NCBI RefSeq assembly: GCF_014648355.1
Contig: NZ_BMQY01000005.1
Coordinates: 310,001 to 374,000 of the forward strand
DNA from: Couchioplanes azureus
GTDB taxonomy: Bacteria; Actinomycetota; Actinomycetes; Mycobacteriales; Micromonosporaceae
DNA length: 64,000 nt
Reading direction: 5' to 3'
Positions 42,877 to 51,248 of this stretch are shown here, one piece after another. The position numbers and the translations under genes are program-made. The notes below the pieces were generated by a model. It was not told where the DNA came from. It saw nothing but the letters and a program-made list of their open reading frames with translations, and did not search any database. The stretch's first letter is position 1. Each line of letters opens with the position of its first letter.

Positions 42877-43446
42877 TCAGTTCTCCTTGAACGGGAAGCC
42901 CAGAAGCTTGAGCAGCTGCCGGCCCTCCTCGTCGGTCGTGGCGGTGGTGACCACCGTGATGTCCATGCCACGGGTGCGATCGATCTTGTCCTGGTCGATC
43001 TCGTGGAACACCGACTGCTCGGTCAGACCGAACGTGTAGTTGCCGTGCCCGTCGAGCTTGCGCCCGTCGAGCCCGCGGAAGTCACGGATACGCGGCAGCG
43101 CGATGGACAGCAGCCGGTCCAGGAACTCCCACATCCGGTCGTTGCGCAGGGTGACCTTCGCGCCGATCGGCATGCCCTCGCGCAGCTTGAACTGCGCGAT
43201 CGACTTGGTGGCCCGCCGCACCAGCGGCTTCTGGCCGGTGATGGTGGTCAGGTCCCGCACGGCGCCGTCGATCAGCTTGGCGTCGCGGGCGGCCTCGCCC
43301 ACACCCATGTTCACGACGACCTTCACCAGGCCGGGAACCTGCATGGGGTTGCCGTACTTGAACTGCTCCTGAAGCGCGGGGATGACCTCACCGCGGTACT
43401 TCTGCTTCAGCCGGGGCAGAGTCTTGGTCTCGGTGGCGGCAGTCAT
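42877..43446 (-). CDS. rplE: 50S ribosomal protein L5
   Basis: 189 aa 5S rRNA-binding protein: VPGLVKVVVNMGVGEA, GQKPLVRRATKSIA and the C-terminal TRGMDITVVTTA. The ATG at 43446 shares its A with the rplX stop (TGATG); a GTG one codon upstream is possible. Confidence 0.97.
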   Translation of the reverse strand: MTAATETKTLPRLKQKYRGEVIPALQEQFKYGNPMQVPGLVKVVVNMGVGEAARDAKLIDGAVRDLTTITGQKPLVRRATKSIAQFKLREGMPIGAKVTLRNDRMWEFLDRLLSIALPRIRDFRGLDGRKLDGHGNYTFGLTEQSVFHEIDQDKIDRTRGMDITVVTTATTDEEGRQLLKLLGFPFKEN

Positions 43447-43760
43447 CACAGGTCCTTACCGGTGCTACGCGCGATGCGGACCTTCTGGCCGTTTTCGTCG
43501 GTGCGGAAACCGATGCGGGTCGGCTTGCCCTGGTCGTCCACGATCTGCACGTTCGAGATGTGGATGGGGGCTTCCTGCGTGACGATGCCGCCGGTCTTGG
43601 AACCGCGCTGCGTCGTGCGGATCTTCTCGTGCTTCTTCATGCGGTTGACGCCCTCGACCAGGACCTTGTCCTGCCGAGGGAAGGCCGCGATGACCTTACC
43701 CTTGGCGCCCTTGTCCTTGCCGGCGATGACGACGACCGTGTCGCCCTTCTTGATCTTCAT
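43446..43760 (-). CDS. rplX: 50S ribosomal protein L24
   Basis: 104 aa with the KOW motif at the N-terminus (MKIKKGDTVVVIAGKDKGAKGKV in parts) and GGIVTQEAPIHISNV. ATG 43760 is the conserved start; a TTG two codons upstream is less likely. It follows the rplN stop closely. Confidence 0.97.
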   Translation of the reverse strand: MKIKKGDTVVVIAGKDKGAKGKVIAAFPRQDKVLVEGVNRMKKHEKIRTTQRGSKTGGIVTQEAPIHISNVQIVDDQGKPTRIGFRTDENGQKVRIARSTGKDL

Positions 43761-43762
43761 GA

Positions 43763-44131
43763 TCAAAGCACCTCCGGCGCCAGGCTGATGATCTTCATGA
43801 ACCGCTTGTCGCGCAGCTCGCGGCCGACCGGGCCGAAGATGCGCGTACCGCGCGGGTCCCCGCCGTCCTTGATGATGACGGCGGCGTTCTCGTCGAAGCG
43901 GATGTACGAGCCGTCGGGACGGCGCCGCTCCTTGGCGGTGCGAACGATGACGGCCTTGACGACGTCACCCTTCTTCACACCGGCGCCCGGGATGGCGTCC
44001 TTGACCGTGGCCACGATGACGTCGCCGATGCTCGCGTAGCGGCGGCCGGAGCCGCCCAGTACGCGGATGCACAGGATCTCCCGGGCACCCGTGTTGTCGG
44101 CGACGCGCAGTCGCGACTCCTGCTGGATCAC
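43763..44131 (-). CDS. rplN: 50S ribosomal protein L14
   Basis: 122 aa: MIQQESRLRVADNTGAREI and GPVGRELRDKRFMKIISLAPEVL, both invariant for the family. GTG start. First gene after the rpsQ hairpin, so it probably opens a separate (spc-type) transcription unit. Confidence 0.97.
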   Translation of the reverse strand: MIQQESRLRVADNTGAREILCIRVLGGSGRRYASIGDVIVATVKDAIPGAGVKKGDVVKAVIVRTAKERRRPDGSYIRFDENAAVIIKDGGDPRGTRIFGPVGRELRDKRFMKIISLAPEVL

Positions 44132-44196
44132 GTCTGTCTCCTATGTCTGCCAGTTCTCCGGAAGGGTCTTCCCGAAGCTTGGCGGAACGATGGGCC

Positions 44197-44222
44197 GCTG
44201 GGCCGGCTCGCACCGGCCCAGC
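44197..44222 (-). terminator. hairpin between rpsQ and rplN
   Basis: Perfect 10-bp stem (GCTGGGCCGG with CCGGCCCAGC), 6-nt loop, 4 nt after the rpsQ stop. It coincides with the S10/spc operon border known in enteric bacteria. Confidence 0.7.
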
Positions 44223-44226
44223 GCAC

Positions 44227-44502
44227 TCACTTGGCCTTTTCGAGGATCTCCACGACTCGCCACCGCTTGGTGGCGGACAGCGGACGGGTCTCCATCATCA
44301 GGACCCGGTCGCCGATGCCGCACGCGTTCTGCTCGTCGTGCACCTTCAGCTTCCGGGTACGACGGAGAACCTTGCCGTAGAGGGCGTGCTTGACGCGGTC
44401 CTCGACCTCGACGACGACGGTCTTGTCCATCTTGTCGCTGACCACGAGGCCCTCGCGCACCTTGCGCTGAGCCCGCGGAGCAGCAGCAGCGTTCTCACTC
44501 AT
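44227..44502 (-). CDS. rpsQ: 30S ribosomal protein S17
   Basis: 91 aa OB-fold: REGLVVSDKMDKTVVVEVEDRVKH (in parts) and YGKVLRRTRKLKVHDE. Overlaps rpmC by 4 nt (ATGA). Followed by a strong hairpin. Confidence 0.97.
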   Translation of the reverse strand: MSENAAAAPRAQRKVREGLVVSDKMDKTVVVEVEDRVKHALYGKVLRRTRKLKVHDEQNACGIGDRVLMMETRPLSATKRWRVVEILEKAK

Positions 44503-44732
44503 GCTGTCACCTCACTCGGCGCGGAGGAGAGCCCCAGCTCACGCTCGCGCATGATCGTGTAGATCTTCGCGATGTCCTTGCGGACCACCTGCAGCCGACG
44601 GTGATTGTCGAGCTGGCCGGTCGCGCCCTGCACGCGAAGGTTGAACAGCTCCGCCTTGGCCTCCCGCAGCCGCGAGATCAGCTCCTCTTCGGAGAGCTCG
44701 CGCAGCTCGGCTGCCTTAACGCCCGCTGCCAT
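44499..44732 (-). CDS. rpmC: 50S ribosomal protein L29
   Basis: 77 aa helical hairpin protein: ELRELSEEELISRLREAKAELFNLR (in parts), RRLQVVRKDIAKIYTIMRER. Overlaps rplP by 1 nt and rpsQ by 4 nt. Confidence 0.97.
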   Translation of the reverse strand: MAAGVKAAELRELSEEELISRLREAKAELFNLRVQGATGQLDNHRRLQVVRKDIAKIYTIMRERELGLSSAPSEVTA

Positions 44733-45157
44733 CAGCTTTCACCCACTTCGCGTGTCACGATGCGGCACTTCATCGGGAGCTTGTGGATCGCGCGACGCAT
44801 CGCTTCGCGCGCGACCGTCTCGTTCGGGAACGACATCTCGAAGAGGATGCGTCCCGGCTTGACGTTCGCCACCCACCACTCCGGCGAGCCCTTACCGGAA
44901 CCCATGCGGGTCTCGGCGGGCTTCTTGGTCAGAGCCTGGTCCGGGAAGATCGAGATCCAGACCTTGCCGCCACGCTTGATGTGACGGGTCATGGCGATAC
45001 GAGCCGACTCGATCTGCCGGTTGGTCACGTACGCCGGCTCCAGGGCCTGGATACCGAACTCGCCGAAGACCACCCGGTTGCCGCCCTTGGACGCGCCGTG
45101 GCGGTCCGGGTGGTGCGGCTTGCGGAAGCCCTTCGGGGGCTTACGCGGCATCAGCAT
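44732..45157 (-). CDS. rplP: 50S ribosomal protein L16
   Basis: 141 aa: MLMPRKPPKGFRKPHH and RMGSGKGSPEWWVANVKPGR, typical of L16, which binds near the peptidyl-transferase and 5S rRNA. 3 nt after rpsC. Confidence 0.97.
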   Translation of the reverse strand: MLMPRKPPKGFRKPHHPDRHGASKGGNRVVFGEFGIQALEPAYVTNRQIESARIAMTRHIKRGGKVWISIFPDQALTKKPAETRMGSGKGSPEWWVANVKPGRILFEMSFPNETVAREAMRRAIHKLPMKCRIVTREVGES

Positions 45158-45160
45158 GTG

Positions 45161-46018
45161 TCAGCCCTCCTGCTGCGTTTCGGCCGGAGCCGGAGCCGCG
45201 GCGACCGCGGCGTCGTTGAGGTTCTCGCCGGCCGGCGTGTCGCCACCCCGGGACTGCGCAGCGGCCCGGCCGGCCTCGGTGCCGCCCGCGGTCGTGCCGG
45301 ACGAGCCGGAGCGGCCGCGGCGCGGACGCTCGGGACGGTCGCCACGGTCGCGGCGCGGACGCGCGGGCGCCTCGGGGGCGACCTCGCGACCCGCAACGGC
45401 GTCGCCCTTGTAGATCCAGACCTTCACGCCGATCCGGCCGAACGTGGTACGGGCCTCGAAGAAGCCGTACTCGATGTTGGCGCGCAGCGTGTGCAGCGGG
45501 ACGCGACCCTCACGGTAGAACTCCGTGCGGCTCATCTCCGCGCCGCCGAGGCGGCCGGAGACCTGCACCCGGATGCCCTTGCAGATCGGGTTCTTCATCG
45601 CGGACTGCATGGCCTTGCGCATCGCCCGGCGGAAGCTGACCCGGCTGGAGAGCTGCTCGGCGACGCCCTGCGCCACGAGCTGCGCGTCCGACTCGGGGCT
45701 CTTCACCTCGAGGATGTTCAGCTGGACCTGCTTGCCGGTGAGCTTCTCGAGCTCGCCGCGGATGCGGTCGGCCTCCGCGCCCTTGCGGCCGATGACGATG
45801 CCCGGCCGGGCGGTGTGGATGTCGACGCGGACCCGGTCACGGGTGCGCTCGATGTCCACCTTGGAGATGCCGGCGCGCTCCAGGCCCTTGGACATCATCC
45901 GGCGGATCTTGACGTCCTCGCCGATGTAGTCCTTGTAGAGCTTGTCCGCGAACCAGCGGCTCTTCCAGTCGGTGGAGATGCCGAGGCGGAACCCGGTGGG
46001 GTGAACCTTCTGACCCAT
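45161..46018 (-). CDS. rpsC: 30S ribosomal protein S3
   Basis: 285 aa. KH domain in the N-terminal half (RPGIVIGRKGAEADRIR) and S3 C-terminal domain (GIRVQVSGRLGGAEMSRTE). About 70 extra C-terminal residues are Arg/Ala/Glu-rich and probably disordered, as in other high-GC actinobacteria. Overlaps rplV by 1 nt (TAATG). Confidence 0.97.
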   Translation of the reverse strand: MGQKVHPTGFRLGISTDWKSRWFADKLYKDYIGEDVKIRRMMSKGLERAGISKVDIERTRDRVRVDIHTARPGIVIGRKGAEADRIRGELEKLTGKQVQLNILEVKSPESDAQLVAQGVAEQLSSRVSFRRAMRKAMQSAMKNPICKGIRVQVSGRLGGAEMSRTEFYREGRVPLHTLRANIEYGFFEARTTFGRIGVKVWIYKGDAVAGREVAPEAPARPRRDRGDRPERPRRGRSGSSGTTAGGTEAGRAAAQSRGGDTPAGENLNDAAVAAAPAPAETQQEG

Positions 46019-46491
46019 TACTCGGCACCCTCCGTGCTCTGGGACTCGGCCGGCTTGGCCTCGGTGGCCGGAGCCGCCTTGGCGGGAGCCGCCTTCTTCG
46101 CGGCGCCGCCCTTGCGGGCGGTCGTGGCCTGGACGGCCTCCACCGCGACGGTGATGTGACAGGTGCGCTTGCGGATCCGGTACGCCCGGCCCTGCGCCCG
46201 CGGCCGGAACCGCTTCAGCGTCGGGCCCTCGTCGACGAACGCCTCGCTGACCAGGAGCGCGTCCGGGTCGAGCCGCTCGTTGTTCTCGGCGTTCGCGATC
46301 GCGCTGGCGAGCACCTTGTAGACCTGCTCACTCGCAGCCTGCGGCGCGAACTGCAGGACCGTGAGAGCCTCCTTCGCGGGCAGACCGCGGACGAGGTTGA
46401 TCACACGGCGCGCCTTGTTCGGCGAGATGCGCACGTGACGCGCAACCGCCCGCGCGCCCGGAAGCGCCGGAGCGTCGCCCTTGACTGGCAT
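46018..46491 (-). CDS. rplV: 50S ribosomal protein L22
   Basis: 157 aa. RHVRISPNKARRVINLVRG and PRAQGRAYRIRKRTCHI mark the L22 core; the beta-hairpin lines the exit tunnel. A ~40-residue Ala/Lys-rich tail follows. Located between rpsS and rpsC. Confidence 0.97.
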   Translation of the reverse strand: MPVKGDAPALPGARAVARHVRISPNKARRVINLVRGLPAKEALTVLQFAPQAASEQVYKVLASAIANAENNERLDPDALLVSEAFVDEGPTLKRFRPRAQGRAYRIRKRTCHITVAVEAVQATTARKGGAAKKAAPAKAAPATEAKPAESQSTEGAE

Positions 46492-46524
46492 CGCTGTAAC
46501 CCCTTGTTCTTATCCGTGGACTGC

Positions 46525-46806
46525 TTAGCGACGACGGCTCTTGCGGTCGTCCTTCTCGTGACCCTTGAACGTGCGGGTCAGAGCGAACTCGCCGAGCTTG
46601 TGCCCGACCATGGCCTCGGTGATGAACACCGGGACGTGCTTGCGCCCGTCGTGCACGGCGATCGTGTGCCCGAGCATGTCGGGGATGATCGTCGAGCGCC
46701 GCGACCAGGTCTTGATGACGTTCTTCGAGTTCTTCTCGTTCTGGACTTCCACCTTCTTGAGCAGGTGGTCGTCGACGAACGGGCCCTTCTTGAGGCTGCG
46801 AGGCAT
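46525..46806 (-). CDS. rpsS: 30S ribosomal protein S19
   Basis: 93 aa: MPRSLKKGPFVDDHLLKKV and TWSRRSTIIPDMLGHTIAVH are nearly invariant. 13 nt after rplB. Confidence 0.98.
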   Translation of the reverse strand: MPRSLKKGPFVDDHLLKKVEVQNEKNSKNVIKTWSRRSTIIPDMLGHTIAVHDGRKHVPVFITEAMVGHKLGEFALTRTFKGHEKDDRKSRRR

Positions 46807-46819
46807 CTCTTAACTCCCG

Positions 46820-47659
<840 letters not shown>

Positions 47660-47673
47660 GATTCACAAACCCC

Positions 47674-47976
47674 TTAGCTGACCGGGCCGCCGAAGGCCTC
47701 GATACGGTCACCGTCAGCCAGCTTCACCATGGCGCGCTTGGTCGCCTTGCGCTGACCGAAGCCGGTGCGGGTGCGCTTGCGCTTGCCCTCGCGGTTCGCG
47801 GTGTTCACCGTCAGCACGCGGACGTCGAAGATCTGCTGGATCGCGATCTTGATCTGGGTCTTGTTCGCGTCCGGGTGGACGAGGAACGTGTACCAGTTCT
47901 GGTCGAGAACGCTGTAGCTCTTCTCGGAGACCACGGGCGCGATGATGACGTCGCGCGGGTCGGCGATCGTGCTCAC
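47674..47976 (-). CDS. rplW: 50S ribosomal protein L23
   Basis: 100 aa: DPRDVIIAPVVSEKSY and YTFLVHPDANKTQIK. Docking site for trigger factor and SRP at the tunnel exit. GTG start overlapping rplD by 4 nt. Confidence 0.97.
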   Translation of the reverse strand: MSTIADPRDVIIAPVVSEKSYSVLDQNWYTFLVHPDANKTQIKIAIQQIFDVRVLTVNTANREGKRKRTRTGFGQRKATKRAMVKLADGDRIEAFGGPVS

Positions 47977-48623
47977 TTGTTCCCCTCCTCGGAGGCCTCT
48001 GCCGGAACGCCCAGGAACTCCTCGAGCGCTTCCTTGGTGAAGACGACCTCGTCCGCAACCAGCACGTCGTACGTGTTGAGCTGGCCGGCCTCGATGAGGT
48101 GCACGGTCGGCTCGTTGCGCAGCGACATCCAGTTCAGCTCGTCCTGGCTGCTCAGCACGACCAGGACCTTGACGGACTGGGTCGCCTTGCGCAGCGTGGC
48201 CACCGCGGCCTTGGTCGACGGCGTGGTGCCGGCGACGAACGCCTCGACCACGTGGACGCGGCCGTCACGGGCCCGGTCGGAGAGGGCGCCCCGCAGAGCG
48301 GCGGCCTTCATCTTCTTCGGGGTCCGCTGGCTGTAGTCGCGCGGCACGGGACCGTGCACGACGCCACCACCGGTGAACTGCGGGGCGCGGATCGAGCCCT
48401 GGCGGGCGCGACCGGTTCCCTTCTGCTTGTACGGCTTCTTGCCGCCGCCGGCGACCTCGCCGCGGGTCTTCGCCTTGTGCGTGCCCTGGCGGGCGGCCGC
48501 GAGCTGGGCGACGACGACCTGGTGCATCAGCGGGATGTTCGCCTGCACGTCGAAGATGTCGTCGGGCAGCTCGACCGAGCCGGCCTTCGCGCCCTCGGCG
48601 TTGATCACGTCAACCGAGCTCAC
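47973..48623 (-). CDS. rplD: 50S ribosomal protein L4
   Basis: 216 aa. The tunnel loop GGKKPYKQKGTGRARQGS is conserved. L4 represses the S10 operon in E. coli; the leader here has no recognisable copy of that site. GTG start overlapping rplC by 4 nt. Confidence 0.97.
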   Translation of the reverse strand: MSSVDVINAEGAKAGSVELPDDIFDVQANIPLMHQVVVAQLAAARQGTHKAKTRGEVAGGGKKPYKQKGTGRARQGSIRAPQFTGGGVVHGPVPRDYSQRTPKKMKAAALRGALSDRARDGRVHVVEAFVAGTTPSTKAAVATLRKATQSVKVLVVLSSQDELNWMSLRNEPTVHLIEAGQLNTYDVLVADEVVFTKEALEEFLGVPAEASEEGNK

Positions 48624-49273
48624 TTGGCACCACCCTTCTTCTTCGCCGCCGTACGGACCAGGATCAGCGCGCCCTTGGGGCCGGGAACGGCACCCTTGAC
48701 GAGCAGCAGGTTGTTCTCGGTGTCGACCGCCTGCACCGTGAGGTTCTGCACGGTGAAGCGCTTGCTGCCCATCCGGCCCGCCATCCGGGTGCCCTTGAAG
48801 ACCCGGGCGGGGGTGGCGCAGGCGCCGATCGAACCGGGCGAGCGGTGCTTGCGCTCGACACCGTGGCTGGCGCGCAGACCGTGGAAGCCGTGCCGCTTGA
48901 TGACACCGGCGTAGCCCTTGCCCTTGGTCTTACCGGTGACGTCGATCGGCGTGCCCGCCGCGAACGCCTCGACGGTGACCTCCTGGCCGAGCTCGTACTC
49001 ACCCGCGTCGGTGGTGCGCAGCTCCACGATGTGGCGGCGCGGCGAAACGCCCGCCTTCGCGTAGTGGCCACCCTCAGGCTTGTTCACCTTGCGCGGGTCG
49101 ATCTGGCCGTACGCCAGCTGGACCGCGGAGTAGCCGTCAGTCTCGGGGGTGCGGACCTGGGTCACGACGCACGGGCCGGCCTGCACCACGGTTACCGGGA
49201 CGACCTTGTTGTTGTCCCAGACCTGGGTCATGCCGAGCTTGGCGCCCAGGATGCCCTTCACTTGCCTGTCCAT
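48620..49273 (-). CDS. rplC: 50S ribosomal protein L3
   Basis: 217 aa: GILGAKLGMTQVWDNN, and HGFHGLRASHGVERKHRSPGS near the peptidyl-transferase centre (shown in parts). 11 nt after rpsJ. Confidence 0.97.
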   Translation of the reverse strand: MDRQVKGILGAKLGMTQVWDNNKVVPVTVVQAGPCVVTQVRTPETDGYSAVQLAYGQIDPRKVNKPEGGHYAKAGVSPRRHIVELRTTDAGEYELGQEVTVEAFAAGTPIDVTGKTKGKGYAGVIKRHGFHGLRASHGVERKHRSPGSIGACATPARVFKGTRMAGRMGSKRFTVQNLTVQAVDTENNLLLVKGAVPGPKGALILVRTAAKKKGGAK

Positions 49274-49284
49274 TGTCCGGATCC

Positions 49285-49593
49285 CTACAGCTTGATCTCG
49301 ATGTCGACGCCAGCCGGCAGGTCGAGGCGCATGAGCGAGTCGACCGTCTTCGGAGTCGGGTCGATGATGTCGATCAGACGCTTGTGCGTGCGCATCTCGA
49401 AGTGCTCGCGCGAGTCCTTGTACTTGTGCGGCGAACGGATCACGCAGAAACGGTTGATCTCCGTGGGCAGCGGCACCGGGCCCGCGACCTGCGCCCCGGT
49501 CCGCGTCACCGTCTCGACGATCTTCCGCGCCGAGGAGTCGACGACCTCGTGGTCATAGGCCTTGAGCCGGATGCGGATCTTCTGTCCCGCCAT
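49285..49593 (-). CDS. rpsJ: 30S ribosomal protein S10
   Basis: 102 aa: [20 protein letters not shown] and [28 protein letters not shown] (in parts). ATG with GAAGGAAAC upstream. First gene of the S10 operon; also the NusE antitermination factor. Confidence 0.98.
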
Positions 49594-49685
49594 GGTGGCT
49601 TCTGTTTCCTTCTCTCGATGCCGCTACGTGCGAAAGCGGTGGCCCTCGCATGCCCGCAGGACCGTTGATCCTGCGTTGTCCGACC

Positions 49686-49705
49686 CCCGCGGTCGGGCGT
49701 GTCGC
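49686..49705 (-). promoter_or_regulatory. shared ribosomal-operon leader element (copy 1, rpsJ)
   Basis: Plus strand CCCGCGGTCGGGCGTGTCGC, identical to 54395-54414 upstream of rpsL. Its inner end is 93 nt from the rpsJ ATG versus 94 nt from the rpsL GTG. Confidence 0.6.
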
Positions 49706-49832
49706 GCTGTGGAACCAGGCTCCGCCCCAGGGATCTGGAGCGATCATGCCCGCGAGGCAGCTCCGTGGGGAGCAACCCCTTCCGTCGGGATCGGGGCGAC
49801 CGGCGGCGCTGACACACGCCGGACACCGGGCG

Positions 49833-49874
49833 AGGGTGGTTGGCTGCCAAACTGCAAAGGCAGCCAACCACCCT
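49833..49874 (-). terminator. strong terminator after tuf
   Basis: Perfect 16-bp inverted repeat (AGGGTGGTTGGCTGCC, 49833-49848, with 49859-49874) and 10-nt loop. A second, smaller hairpin (ATGCCGC/GCGGCAT, 49897-49917) lies between it and the tuf stop. No T-tract. Confidence 0.85.
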
Positions 49875-49935
49875 GCGCGGACGCAACCTGACTAGTATGC
49901 CGCATCGACCGCGGCATTGCTAATCGGGGTCGAAC

Positions 49936-51129
49936 TCAGACGTTGATCTTCGTGACCGTGCCGGCGCCGACGGTGCGGCCACCCTCACGGATCGCGAACT
50001 TCAGGCCCTGCTCCATGGCGATCGGCTGGATCAGCTTGACCGACATGGAGGTGGAGTCGCCCGGCATGACCATCTCGGTGCCCTCGGGCAGCGTGACGAC
50101 GCCGGTGACGTCCGTGGTGCGGAAGTAGAACTGCGGACGGTAGTTCTGGAAGAACGGCGTGTGACGGCCGCCCTCCTCCTTCGAGAGGATGTAGACCTGG
50201 CCCTCGAACTCCGTGTGCGGAGTCGTGGTGCCCGGCTTCACGACGACCATGCCGCGCTCGACGTCCTCGCGCTTGATACCGCGCAGCAGGAGGCCGACGT
50301 TCTCGCCCGCGCGGGCCTCGTCGAGCAGCTTGCGGAACATCTCGATGCCGGTGCAGACGGTCTTGGTCGACTTCTCGCGGATACCCACGATCTCGACCTC
50401 CTCGTTCGGCTTGAGGATGCCGCGCTCGGCCCGGCCGGTGACGACCGTACCGCGACCGGTGATCGTGAAGACGTCCTCGATCGGCATGAGGAACGGCTTC
50501 TCGGTCTCACGCTCGGGCTGCGGGATCGCGGTGTCGACCGCGTTCATCAGCTCCATGAGCTTGCCGGTCCACTCCGGGTCGCCCTCGAGCGCCTTGAGCG
50601 CCGAGACGCGCACGACCGGAAGGTCGTCGCCCGGGAACTCGTAGGTGCTCAGCAGCTCGCGGACCTCGAGCTCGACGAGCTCCAGGAGCTCCTCGTCCTC
50701 GACCATGTCGCTCTTGTTCAGGGCGACGACGATGTACGGAACGCCGACCTGGCGGGCCAGGAGCACGTGCTCCTTGGTCTGCGGCATCGGGCCGTCGGTC
50801 GCGGCGACCACCAGGATCGCGCCGTCCATCTGCGCGGCACCGGTGATCATGTTCTTGATGTAGTCGGCGTGGCCGGGGCAGTCCACGTGCGCGTAGTGGC
50901 GCGCCGCAGTCTGGTACTCGACGTGTGCGATCGAGATCGTGATGCCGCGGGCCTTCTCCTCCGGCGCCTTGTCGATCTCGTCGAACGGGGTGTACGGGTT
51001 CAGGTCCGGGTACTCGTCGTGCAGGACCTTCGTGATGGCCGCAGTCAGCGTCGTCTTACCGTGGTCGATGTGACCAATGGTGCCGATGTTGACGTGCGGC
51101 TTAGTCCGCTCGAACTTCGCCTTCGCCAC
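49936..51129 (-). CDS. tuf: elongation factor Tu
   Basis: 397 aa. G1 GHIDHGKTT, DCPGH and NKSD motifs in the GTPase domain; domains II and III complete, ending AGTVTKINV. Delivers aminoacyl-tRNA. GTG start with GGAGGACAC upstream, 119 nt after fusA with a hairpin between. The residues equivalent to E. coli Gly257 and Gly275, whose changes give GE2270A resistance, are still Gly. Confidence 0.98.
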   Translation of the reverse strand: MAKAKFERTKPHVNIGTIGHIDHGKTTLTAAITKVLHDEYPDLNPYTPFDEIDKAPEEKARGITISIAHVEYQTAARHYAHVDCPGHADYIKNMITGAAQMDGAILVVAATDGPMPQTKEHVLLARQVGVPYIVVALNKSDMVEDEELLELVELEVRELLSTYEFPGDDLPVVRVSALKALEGDPEWTGKLMELMNAVDTAIPQPERETEKPFLMPIEDVFTITGRGTVVTGRAERGILKPNEEVEIVGIREKSTKTVCTGIEMFRKLLDEARAGENVGLLLRGIKREDVERGMVVVKPGTTTPHTEFEGQVYILSKEEGGRHTPFFQNYRPQFYFRTTDVTGVVTLPEGTEMVMPGDSTSMSVKLIQPIAMEQGLKFAIREGGRTVGAGTVTKINV

Positions 51130-51208
51130 TGGTGTCCTCCTGTGGACTGGGGTTTCTTCTCTCGCCCGGCACGCCGATAAGGCGATTGGGACTCTGTCGA
51201 CTGCTCGT

Positions 51209-51239
51209 GCGCGTGCGGTCCTCGACGGACCGCACGCGC
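51209..51239 (-). terminator. hairpin between fusA and tuf
   Basis: Perfect 13-bp stem (GCGCGTGCGGTCC with GGACCGCACGCGC), 5-nt loop, 9 nt after the fusA stop. It may partly end transcription before tuf or stabilise the upstream mRNA. Confidence 0.7.
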
Positions 51240-51248
51240 CTCAACGCA

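Larger units (their letters stand above)
49594..49935 (-). other. intergenic region between tuf and rpsJ
   Basis: 342 nt. Contains two tandem hairpins that end tuf transcription and, 93 nt before rpsJ, a 20-nt element at 49686-49705 that is identical to one in the rpsL leader and can fold as CCGACC/GGTCGG. No clear -35/-10 pair for rpsJ was found. Confidence 0.6.

Noticed and set aside
49936..51129. EF-Tu as a self-resistant target of the nearby RiPP product
   Set aside because: The positions equivalent to Gly257 and Gly275 of E. coli EF-Tu, altered in GE2270A-resistant proteins, are unchanged. Proximity to the cluster alone is not evidence.
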